DNA of 33,894 bases, taken from assembly GCA_015709215.1 (NCBI GenBank), contig JACCQN010000038.1, positions 1 to 33,894 of the forward strand, given 5' to 3'. The translations under genes were made by a program, and so were the position numbers. Under the pieces are notes generated by a model. That model did not search any database, had not been told where the DNA came from, and saw only the letters and a program-made list of their open reading frames with translations. Shown here one piece after another: positions 15,479-23,098 of the stretch. This DNA is from Bacteroidales bacterium. Lineage in GTDB: Bacteria > Bacteroidota > Bacteroidia > Bacteroidales > F082. How positions within the stretch are numbered: the stretch's first letter is position 1; each line of letters opens with the position of its first letter.

Positions 15479-16561
15479 TTAAACCTTCTTGAAATGCCTG
15501 GACGTTTTTACGGATGAAGCCTCGTTGATTCCGTTTATGTTTTTTTTTTCTGAAAGATATACCGGGTTACGCTGCAGTATGGCTAGTATTAACAACACCA
15601 ACATAAATGTGCTTGTTAGGGCTATCAGCATGATGAGCCAACGAATAGGATACGATTTTTTTTCGGCTTCATAGGCTGATGTAACAACGAATTTATGGGG
15701 CAGATTTTGCGTGGCATCTACTTTTGCTTCTTCGTATTTTGCCTTAATCTGTGATAACTGCTTGCGCTCAAATTCCAGCATATCGCGTATTGAAACGTAG
15801 TAACCACCATATTGAGCCAATATTTCCAGCTTTTCTTCCAACGCTTTTATCCCGGCTCGATTACCGTTTGCTAGCTCAATAGCAAGCTGTTGGTTGATCA
15901 TCTCAGCCTGGCTTTCGTAATCGTGAATGCCAAGCCGGCGTAAGCTGTTGAGCGAATCTTCCATCTGTTGAACTTCATTCCTGAGCTGGAAATATTCTGC
16001 TTCAACAATGCTAAAGGCTTTGCGCGAAACTTCTTTGCGCATGGCATTCATCGTTGAGTCAAACAAATCTGCTATATCGTTCGCAATATTGGCTGCAATA
16101 GTTGGGCTTTCATCCAAAACAGTAATCTTTACTGCTGTATATTCTGTGCGGCGAAATTTAATTCTGCTTTCATAGGTTTCATAAAGTTTGGTGTTACGGT
16201 ATTTTTCGTTAGGCTTGATCCCGTAATGATTCATTAAGTCGTATTTCTCAATGATTTTATCACGTATCTTATTCGAATTTAATACCTGAAGCATTTGCTC
16301 TGTTTGTTCATCTTCACCAAACTCCAACAAGTCCTTGCTGGTTTGGAAATTAGTGCTTAATAATATCTTTGAAACGGAGTTGGTGGACGTGGGATACAGA
16401 ATCGTAACCGACTTAAAAAGTGGTGTTATAAAAGTAGGAGAGGTGAAGATAAAACTTAGCAATGCCGTTGTAGCCAGGATAATACCAATGGTTTTTCGGT
16501 TTTTAATTACCAAATTTAGCAGACTGAATGAGTTAAGGTCACCCTTCATCGGTTCTTGCAT
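15479..16561 (-). CDS. Wzz-like chain-length determinant (first copy)
   Basis: The 360-residue protein has TM1 near 25-45, a periplasmic domain with TFITPLFKSVTILYP and DEQTEQMLQVLNSNKIRDKI, a helical region at about 165-260, and TM2 near 310-332. It is a polysaccharide co-polymerase without a kinase domain, about 37 residues longer than its paralogue downstream. The extra length comes partly from an insertion after the YPTSTN motif and partly from a longer basic cytoplasmic tail (ASSVKTSRHFKKV). It lies 61 bases after the flippase gene. The pair may form a hetero-oligomer or set two chain-length modes. That role is inferred. Confidence 0.85.
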   Translation of the reverse strand: MQEPMKGDLNSFSLLNLVIKNRKTIGIILATTALLSFIFTSPTFITPLFKSVTILYPTSTNSVSKILLSTNFQTSKDLLEFGEDEQTEQMLQVLNSNKIRDKIIEKYDLMNHYGIKPNEKYRNTKLYETYESRIKFRRTEYTAVKITVLDESPTIAANIANDIADLFDSTMNAMRKEVSRKAFSIVEAEYFQLRNEVQQMEDSLNSLRRLGIHDYESQAEMINQQLAIELANGNRAGIKALEEKLEILAQYGGYYVSIRDMLEFERKQLSQIKAKYEEAKVDATQNLPHKFVVTSAYEAEKKSYPIRWLIMLIALTSTFMLVLLILAILQRNPVYLSEKKNINGINEASSVKTSRHFKKV

Positions 16562-16622
16562 GGATTTTCACTGTTTTGAAAAGGTCGTCAAAAATAGAAA
16601 TTTTACTGCTTATAGCAAGGGT

Positions 16623-18137
16623 TTATTTTTCATTTGATAAGCTTTTGTTTTTGTTTTTTGATGGAATCACCATGCTAAAGAGCTCCCTAAGCTTAAGAAG
16701 CCCGCTTAAAAAGGCCAGTATTACACCAAAAACAGCGGCCATCACAAAATTCAGTATCCAATGAAATGGAAGTTCCTTACTAAAGAATCCTGCACTTCCG
16801 GTTAGTAAAAAAAAGAGGGTTAGTCTGAGCCAGAATCTTTTCCCAAAGTTTAATTTAAAAATATGGGTTGCAAGTATCAACTGCAAAACAGCGGTAAAAA
16901 CCTGTACGCTCAAACTGGCCCAGGCTGCTCCATAGGCTTGCCAGATGGGGATCAGAATTAGATTAACGGACACGTTAATCACCACACCACTGGCTGCAAT
17001 GATATTGAGTAGCTTCAGATTGCCGTTTGCAGTAAGTAAAGTGCCAAAAATATAGGTAACTGATACAGCAACAAAACTACCCATCAACAGCTGAAAAACT
17101 TTTGCCGATTGGTCGATTCGCCATTGAAAATCAGCTATGCTTTCTCCAATTTGTTGACCATAAAGCAATTGCATAAGTTCTTCGCTGTAATAAAAAGAAA
17201 GAATAGCAGCTATGCCCGACATGCTGATTATGATACTGAAAGAAAGCTTAACGAGTGAATTAACTGCTTGCTTTTTCTTAATTAAAGCAGCAAACATAGG
17301 AAGCAGCAAAACCGAGAAAAGTAATGAAATATTGTTCCCTGCATCCAGCAGGCGAAAGGCCCGGCTGTAAATGCCGGTTTGCAATTTACCTTCGATACCA
17401 TCGAGCAAACGCTCGAGCAGCACGGGTTCCAGCCTGTTGTAAAAACTCATCAGCAGAACAAGTAAGGCAAAAGGAATACTTTTTTTGAGGATCATCAACG
17501 AAAACGGCAGGTTGAAACTCAACTTAATTTTTCCGGAATACCTTAACACAATGATTGCCGCCAGCAAAACTGTAACGATGTACGCGGCTGTTTGCGCATA
17601 TACATACCATTCTATTTTGAATTGGCCGGCAAACGTGCCCGACCAAAGCAAAAAGCTGCATATCACAATCATCAGCAATCGATCGAAAACTGATAAAAGA
17701 CTATCTGTTTTAAAAAGGAGTAATCCTGAAATATTGGAACGCAGATAAAGCACAAACGAAAGTAAAACCTGATTCAATCCAACCCAGGCCAGCAGTTTTA
17801 GTTGGTGACTATCATAGCCGATAAGATAACCGATTAAATAAATCAGCACTCCGTAAACCACTGCCAGCAGGATTTTTAAGACAGATATACCAGCCAGGTG
17901 TTTATTGAGCAGCTGATTGTTTTGGGCAATGTTTCTGTTGTTGAAATTAGTAATTCCCAGATCGAGCAGGATGTAGAAAAGGGACGAAAAATTAAAAAGA
18001 GAAAAATAAAAACCGTAAGATGCGTCTCCAACTGTGTTTTGTACAGCTCTGTCCACACCAAGAATCCAGAACGGCTTGATTAGCAGATTCAGGAAAAGCA
18101 GTAGGGCAAGGTTTTTAATGAATCGGTTTTGCATCAA
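16623..18137 (-). CDS. Wzx-like polysaccharide flippase
   Basis: The 504-residue integral membrane protein has about 14 hydrophobic segments and belongs to the MOP/polysaccharide-synthase group. A basic N-terminus is followed by FWILGVDRAVQNTVGDASYGFYFSLFNF, typical for Bacteroidota Wzx-like proteins. These move undecaprenyl-linked oligosaccharide across the inner membrane. The gene follows the FkbM-type methyltransferase by 21 bases and precedes the two Wzz-like genes. No glycosyltransferases are in the same operon, so the repeat unit is made by genes elsewhere, apart from the divergent GT4 at 18959. Confidence 0.87.
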   Translation of the reverse strand: MMQNRFIKNLALLLFLNLLIKPFWILGVDRAVQNTVGDASYGFYFSLFNFSSLFYILLDLGITNFNNRNIAQNNQLLNKHLAGISVLKILLAVVYGVLIYLIGYLIGYDSHQLKLLAWVGLNQVLLSFVLYLRSNISGLLLFKTDSLLSVFDRLLMIVICSFLLWSGTFAGQFKIEWYVYAQTAAYIVTVLLAAIIVLRYSGKIKLSFNLPFSLMILKKSIPFALLVLLMSFYNRLEPVLLERLLDGIEGKLQTGIYSRAFRLLDAGNNISLLFSVLLLPMFAALIKKKQAVNSLVKLSFSIIISMSGIAAILSFYYSEELMQLLYGQQIGESIADFQWRIDQSAKVFQLLMGSFVAVSVTYIFGTLLTANGNLKLLNIIAASGVVINVSVNLILIPIWQAYGAAWASLSVQVFTAVLQLILATHIFKLNFGKRFWLRLTLFFLLTGSAGFFSKELPFHWILNFVMAAVFGVILAFLSGLLKLRELFSMVIPSKNKNKSLSNEK

Positions 18138-18158
18138 TTGATTATCCGCTAAAACGGG

Positions 18159-18893
18159 CTAAGGTACAAAAAAGAAGTTTTGTGTTTTATGCATTGTCGG
18201 ATCAAAATCAACAAGTGTCTTTTTTTGGAGTATTTTTACCTTATAATTAAGCTCGTTCATCAGCTTAAAGCATTTCTCACGGTTTTCGTTCTCCCATAGT
18301 TCGGTGTAGATGATCGGACGGTATTTGCTGATGGTTTGACAGGCTCCTTTCAGCACAAAATATTCAAAATTTTCTACATCTAACTTGATGGCCACAACAG
18401 CCGCTCCGCCGTTTTGCAGGGCTTCGCAATCGTCTAATCTGGTCATAGGTGTTTTGTATGTGCTGCCCTGATTAAAATCTGTGATTGATTCATGAACCAC
18501 ATGACTGAGCCCCTGCATTTTTACTTCATCCAAAACTGGCATCACCATTTCAACTTCACCATTGTTGTTACCCAGGGCTTTTTCGATCACCTGCACATTT
18601 TTTAATTTATAGTGTGCCAACACCTTCTTCAATGCTTTGATATTGTGTGGTATAGGCTCGTAAGCAAATATTTCTGCCTCTGGTCGATTCCGCCCAAGCC
18701 AAACCGACATAATGCCGATATTGGCACCAATATCCAGGATACGTCCTTTGTTTGGTATCATTTCAAGAAAATGAATGAAATCACCTTCTTTTTTGTTCCA
18801 CTTCAGCGTATTTATGATGTAAAGTGAAAACAAATACAAATAACGGTCGAAGCCTAACAGCTGCTGTAATATCTTTTTTACCCAAGCCTTCAT
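18159..18893 (-). CDS. FkbM-family SAM methyltransferase
   Basis: The 244-residue protein has a Rossmann methyltransferase domain. Motif I is GRILDIGANIGIMSVWLG (about 50-67), acidic motif II is IFAYEPIPHN, and a later VVAIKLDVENFEYFVLKGA matches the FkbM signature (KxDVExxExxVLxG). FkbM proteins O-methylate sugars or polyketides. Here it heads the polysaccharide operon, so a glycan methylation is likely. A hydrophobic N-terminal helix (YLYLFSLYIINTL) may dock it to the membrane. Its start lies 65 bases from that of the divergent glycosyltransferase. Confidence 0.88.
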   Translation of the reverse strand: MKAWVKKILQQLLGFDRYLYLFSLYIINTLKWNKKEGDFIHFLEMIPNKGRILDIGANIGIMSVWLGRNRPEAEIFAYEPIPHNIKALKKVLAHYKLKNVQVIEKALGNNNGEVEMVMPVLDEVKMQGLSHVVHESITDFNQGSTYKTPMTRLDDCEALQNGGAAVVAIKLDVENFEYFVLKGACQTISKYRPIIYTELWENENREKCFKLMNELNYKVKILQKKTLVDFDPTMHKTQNFFFVP

Positions 18894-18903
18894 TTAAAAT
18901 TCT

Positions 18904-18922
18904 GATATTTGCGGCAAAGTTA
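18904..18922. promoter_or_regulatory. Divergent promoter region, polysaccharide operon / GT4 gene
   Basis: On the minus strand TAACTTTG (18922-18915) matches TAnnTTTG and lies 21 bases before the FkbM-type gene. On the plus strand GATATTTG (18904-18911, one mismatch) would serve the GT4 gene. No good -33 boxes at the usual spacing are seen. Confidence 0.45.
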
Positions 18923-18958
18923 GTAGATAATTATTACCTCCTAAGGCAAAAACCAGTT

Positions 18959-20113
18959 ATGGGGCTTCGAATTGCAGTAAATACACGTTTATTAATCAAA
19001 AACAAACTGGAAGGTATTGGTTGGTTTACATACGAGAACCTTATCCGTATTGTTGCACAACATCCTGATGATGAGTTCTATTTTATATTTGACAGGCAAC
19101 CAGACCACTCATTTTTGTTTGCTAAAAATGTGAAACCAGTTGTGCTAAGCCCTCCTGCTCGACATCCATTTTTATTCATCATTTGGTTTGAGTGGTCGGT
19201 TAGGCGCTTTCTTCAAAAACTTAAACCTGATCTTTTCCTTTCGCCGGACGGCTATTTGAGTTTAGGCAGTAAAACACCCGATCTGGCAGTGATGCATGAT
19301 CTCAATTTTGAACATTTTCCGGCTGATCTGCCTTTTTTAGTGCGATGGTATTACCGTTATTTTTTTCCGCGATTTGCTCGAAAAGCAACACGTATTGCAA
19401 CTGTTTCGAACTTTTCGAAACAGGATATTGTAAAGCAATATGGCGTTGCCCCCGAAAAAGTTGATGTGGTTTATAATGGTGCCAATGAACGTTTTAGTCC
19501 GATACCAATTGAAGAACAATTGCTTGTAAGAGAGAAATTGACCGATGGCCATCCCTATTTTTTATTTGTAGGATCACTGCATCCCCGAAAAAATCTGGCA
19601 CGGCTTTTCACTGCTTTTGATCAGTTTTGCCGGCAATCAGATTCTGCTGTCAGGTTATTGGTGGTCGGAGAAAAGAAATGGTGGACCGAACCGATCCGCA
19701 AAGCCTTTGATGAAATGGAAAATAAATCACGCGTGGTTTTTTGTGGCAGGTTAAATGCCGATGATTTGCATCACGTTACGGCTTCTGCTCTGGCAATCAC
19801 TTACGTTTCCTATTTTGAAGGCTTTGGAATACCTATTGTTGAGGCTTTTCGATGTGGTGTGCCTGTAATTACGGCCAACATAACAGCCATGCCTGAGGTG
19901 GCAGGAGAGGCTGCCCTGTTGATCGATCCCTTTGATGAAAAAGCCATTGCCAATGCCATGCAACAGCTGGTTGAAAATCATGACCTGAGAAAAAAATTGA
20001 TTGACAGCGGTTTTAAACGGGCTAAACTTTTTAGCTGGGATCAGGCTGCACAAAAACTCTGGCAAAGTATGATGAAGACAATTTCTAAATCGAATAAAAC
20101 GAAGCAATCATGA
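18959..20113 (+). CDS. GT4-family glycosyltransferase
   Basis: Start ATG 18959 (MGLRIAVNTRLL) is preferred over the longer frame from 18824, which would overlap the divergent gene and its promoter. The 384-residue product is a GT-B glycosyltransferase. The N-lobe has LEGIGWFTYENL and the hinge region IATVSNFSKQDI. The C-lobe has FLFVGSLHPRKNL and the E-x7-E motif EGFGIPIVEAF, followed by VPVITANITAMPEVAGEAA. It probably transfers a nucleotide-activated hexose to a surface glycan. The gene overlaps purD by four bases (ATGA), so the two are translationally coupled. This odd pairing looks like operon sharing without functional linkage. Confidence 0.9.
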   Translation: MGLRIAVNTRLLIKNKLEGIGWFTYENLIRIVAQHPDDEFYFIFDRQPDHSFLFAKNVKPVVLSPPARHPFLFIIWFEWSVRRFLQKLKPDLFLSPDGYLSLGSKTPDLAVMHDLNFEHFPADLPFLVRWYYRYFFPRFARKATRIATVSNFSKQDIVKQYGVAPEKVDVVYNGANERFSPIPIEEQLLVREKLTDGHPYFLFVGSLHPRKNLARLFTAFDQFCRQSDSAVRLLVVGEKKWWTEPIRKAFDEMENKSRVVFCGRLNADDLHHVTASALAITYVSYFEGFGIPIVEAFRCGVPVITANITAMPEVAGEAALLIDPFDEKAIANAMQQLVENHDLRKKLIDSGFKRAKLFSWDQAAQKLWQSMMKTISKSNKTKQS

Positions 20114-21399
20114 ATGTATTAATAATAGGAGCCGGTGGGCGCGAACATGCCCTGGGATGGAAGATAAGCCATAGTAAACAGTGCGACAAACTCTTTTTTG
20201 CGCCCGGAAATGCCGGTACAGCTGAGGTGGGTACTAATCTGCCTATAGACGTTAACGATTTTGAGGGATTGCGCAGGGTTTGTATCGAGGAACAGATCAG
20301 CCTTGTTGTTGTTGGTCCTGAGCTGCCCCTTGTTGAAGGAATTGTTGATTTTTTTGGAGCTGATAAACTGTTGCAGGATGTTGCCATAATCGGTCCTGAT
20401 CAGATGGGAGCCAGGCTGGAAGGCAGCAAGGCATATGCCAAGCAGTTTATGCTCGAAAGCGGAATCCCAACAGCAAGTGCTTTCGAGGTGAATAGCACCA
20501 ATTTAGCCGAAGGCATCGAATACCTCCGAAGTGCTGCTGCGCCTTTTGTTTTAAAAGCCGACGGACTAGCTGCTGGCAAAGGTGTTTTAATCCTGCATAG
20601 CCTCGAAGAAGCCGAAAGGGAGTTAAAGGCCATGCTTGAAGGTAAGTTTGGTGCGGCCTCCGAAAAGGTGGTGATTGAGCAGTTTTTAAGCGGAATTGAG
20701 CTTTCGGTTTTTGTGCTTACGGATGGTAAGGATTATAAAATTCTGCCTTCGGCAAAAGATTATAAAAGGATAGGAGAGGGCGATACAGGCCCCAATACAG
20801 GTGGAATGGGTGCTGTGTCGCCTGTTATTTTTGCTGACAAACTTTTCATGGAAAAAGTAGAAAAGCGCATTATTATCCCAACGATGGAAGGTTTGAAAAA
20901 GCGTGGTATTATCTATAAAGGATTCATTTTTATTGGGTTGATGAATGTTCAGGGCGATCCTTTTGTAATTGAATATAATGTCCGCCTGGGCGATCCGGAA
21001 GCGGAATGCATTCTGCCAAGAATTCAATCAGATTTGCTTGAACTTTTGATGGCCAGCTGGAAAGGTGAGCTTGGTGGGCAAATTCTTGAGACTGATGACA
21101 GGCATGCTGTAACGGTTGTAATGGTTTCGGGTGGTTATCCGGGAAATTATAAGAAAGGTTTTCCGGTTTCCGGTCTTGATGCAACCAAGGAATGTGTCGT
21201 TTTTCATGCCGGTACAAGTATTGATGTCGAAACAGCAGGCGTTAAAACCAGTGGAGGACGCGTGTTTGCATTTACAGCACTGGATTATTCAATCGAAAGT
21301 GCACGAAAAACTGTCTATAAAAATATTAGTAAAGTACAATTTTCGGCTGCCTCTTATCGAAAGGATATTGGTGAAGACCTGATAGCATATAAAAAGTAA
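20110..21399 (+). CDS. purD: Phosphoribosylamine-glycine ligase
   Basis: The 429-residue protein is GAR synthetase, which joins phosphoribosylamine and glycine with ATP in purine synthesis. The N-terminus MNVLIIGAGGREHALGW is diagnostic. The ATP-grasp domain covers about 105-300, with PFVLKADGLAAGKGV, DYKRIGEGDTGPNTGGMGA and FVIEYNVRLGDPEAE. The C-terminal PurD domain has GYPGNYKKGFPV and GGRVFAFTA. Length is standard. The gene is coupled to the GT4 gene upstream and separated by one base from the DUF6427-like gene. Confidence 0.98.
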   Translation: MNVLIIGAGGREHALGWKISHSKQCDKLFFAPGNAGTAEVGTNLPIDVNDFEGLRRVCIEEQISLVVVGPELPLVEGIVDFFGADKLLQDVAIIGPDQMGARLEGSKAYAKQFMLESGIPTASAFEVNSTNLAEGIEYLRSAAAPFVLKADGLAAGKGVLILHSLEEAERELKAMLEGKFGAASEKVVIEQFLSGIELSVFVLTDGKDYKILPSAKDYKRIGEGDTGPNTGGMGAVSPVIFADKLFMEKVEKRIIIPTMEGLKKRGIIYKGFIFIGLMNVQGDPFVIEYNVRLGDPEAECILPRIQSDLLELLMASWKGELGGQILETDDRHAVTVVMVSGGYPGNYKKGFPVSGLDATKECVVFHAGTSIDVETAGVKTSGGRVFAFTALDYSIESARKTVYKNISKVQFSAASYRKDIGEDLIAYKK

Positions 21400-21400
21400 T

Positions 21401-22408
21401 ATGTTAATCAGGTTTTTCAGATCGAGCTTTGCAGCACAATATTTAGTGGTAGCGATAATTGCTCTGGTGATGTGGTTTCCTTCGCTTATAAATGCCTCTG
21501 ATCTCTATATTTCACCTGTCGAAGGAGGGCTGTTGTTTAAGCCGCTTGCGGCATGGCTCTTTCAATTTCCTTTGGTGGCAACAGTTTTAGCCCTTATTTT
21601 ATTGCTTTTGCAGGCTTTTTATTTCAATGGTATTTTAGCATCCAACCTGCTCATCGCGCGCAATGGATTTTCGGGCGCTTTGGCTTACGTTTTGATGTTT
21701 AGTTTTAGTCGGGAGCTCACCAGCCTCTATCAGATAATTCCTGCGGCTTTTTTTGTGATAGCAGCCATGCATATGCTTTTTTTGATTTACGGCAAAAAAG
21801 AGGCTGTGATTTACGTGTTCAATGCTGGCTTTTTTATCGCTATTGCAGGGTTGTTTTATCCGCCTGCTTTCATGCTCTTTTTGTGGTTAATACTTGGGTT
21901 GGTAATTGCACTGCAACTTGACTGGCGTAACTTGGCAGCCGCTTTTATGGGAGCTTTTACACCGATTTACTTGGTGTGGAGCTGGTATTTTTTGTTAGAT
22001 TCACTTCCTGAGTTTTATCAGGCATTTGATTTTGCTGTCGGATTGCCCGAATTTATTTTCTTCAGTGGATTTGGCATAACCGATTGGTTGGCATTTATAG
22101 TATTGGTCTTTATTGCATTACGGGCTATTATTTTTGTTTGGACAGCTGAAAGCGAACGCAATCTGGGATTACGTAAAAAGGTCAGTATGAACAATTTACT
22201 TCTTATCGTTTGTCTTCTTTTGTTTTTCTGGAAACCTGCTCAAATCCACGCTTTGGTGCTCATTCCGTTGTCTGTTTTTTGGGCTTACGATTTGGCGTAT
22301 GGCCATAAGCTGCGATTTCGTACGATTTTGCTATACACCTTGATGTTTACCATGCTCATAAATCATTATTTCCAACTTTTACCTGATGGGTTTAAAGGCA
22401 TTTTTTAA
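21401..22408 (+). CDS. DUF6427-like multi-spanning membrane protein
   Basis: The 335-residue protein is strongly hydrophobic with about nine to ten membrane segments from residue 15 to 330. It starts [19 protein letters not shown] and contains [18 protein letters not shown]. This resembles the DUF6427 family, found in Bacteroidota next to purD. Function is unknown. A transport or lipid-linked role is possible. It begins one base after purD and its last 23 bases overlap rnhB, so it is within a tightly packed operon. I do not see catalytic motifs. Confidence 0.7.
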   Translation: MLIRFFRSSFAAQYLVVAIIALVMWFPSLINASDLYISPVEGGLLFKPLAAWLFQFPLVATVLALILLLLQAFYFNGILASNLLIARNGFSGALAYVLMFSFSRELTSLYQIIPAAFFVIAAMHMLFLIYGKKEAVIYVFNAGFFIAIAGLFYPPAFMLFLWLILGLVIALQLDWRNLAAAFMGAFTPIYLVWSWYFLLDSLPEFYQAFDFAVGLPEFIFFSGFGITDWLAFIVLVFIALRAIIFVWTAESERNLGLRKKVSMNNLLLIVCLLLFFWKPAQIHALVLIPLSVFWAYDLAYGHKLRFRTILLYTLMFTMLINHYFQLLPDGFKGIF

Positions 22409-22985
22409 TCAGCAATTGCTGGAGGCAGGGTGTGATGAAGCCGGCCGCGGATGCCTTGCCGGACCCGTTGTTGCTGCGGCCGTGATATTAGATTCAAAGA
22501 AGGATTATCCGGGGCTTAACGACTCTAAAAAACTGAATCCTCAGGTCAGGTATGCCTTAAGTCAGCTGATTCGCAGGGAGGCCTTGTGTTGGGGAATTGG
22601 GTGGGCTTCTCCTGAAGAAATCGATGAGATAAACATTCTGCAGGCAAGTTTTTTGGCTATGCACCGTGCTATCGATCAGCTTTGTCAAAAACCACAACAA
22701 TTGCTGATTGATGGTAATCGCTTCAATCCTTATCAGGATATTCCTTTTCAGTGCATCATTGGTGGAGATGCTTTATATCAATCTATTGCAGCAGCCTCGA
22801 TATTGGCAAAAACACATCGCGACGAATTGATGTTGCAGGCTCATGCAGATTATCCTCAATATGCCTGGGATCGTAATAAAGGTTATCCTACTACAGCTCA
22901 TAAGTTGGCTATTGCGCAGCATGGCCTTTGTCCGCTGCATCGCAAAAGTTTCAATCATGGGTTGCAAACCCGGCTTGATTTTTAA
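22386..22985 (+). CDS. rnhB: Ribonuclease HII
   Basis: The 199-residue enzyme cuts RNA in RNA-DNA hybrids and single ribonucleotides in DNA. The four metal-binding acids are visible: D17 and E18 in [14 protein letters not shown]109 in LLIDGNRF, and D128 in GGDALYQS. The [14 protein letters not shown] stretch and the C-terminal [11 protein letters not shown] with [10 protein letters not shown] are also conserved. The start overlaps the upstream gene by 23 bases. It fits well, as the conserved region begins at residue 14. Normal family length. Confidence 0.97.
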   Translation: MGLKAFFNQQLLEAGCDEAGRGCLAGPVVAAAVILDSKKDYPGLNDSKKLNPQVRYALSQLIRREALCWGIGWASPEEIDEINILQASFLAMHRAIDQLCQKPQQLLIDGNRFNPYQDIPFQCIIGGDALYQSIAAASILAKTHRDELMLQAHADYPQYAWDRNKGYPTTAHKLAIAQHGLCPLHRKSFNHGLQTRLDF

Positions 22986-23065
22986 GTTAAATAATGCCTT
23001 AAGCTATCAACATTCAGTTGTTGAAGACTGCTGTTGATCCTGCTTATTTTATGAATTATCTGAAG

Positions 23066-23073
23066 TATCTTTG
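23066..23073 (+). promoter_or_regulatory. Predicted -7 element for the DUF3352-like gene
   Basis: TATCTTTG matches TAnnTTTG exactly and ends 25 bases before the start at 23099. No convincing -33 box. Confidence 0.5.
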
Positions 23074-23098
23074 AGGATTCTTAAACTCAAAACGGGTC

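Noticed and set aside
18824-18958. N-terminal extension of the GT4 glycosyltransferase
   Set aside because: It would overlap the divergent FkbM-type gene and its promoter. Similarity begins at the ATG at 18959.
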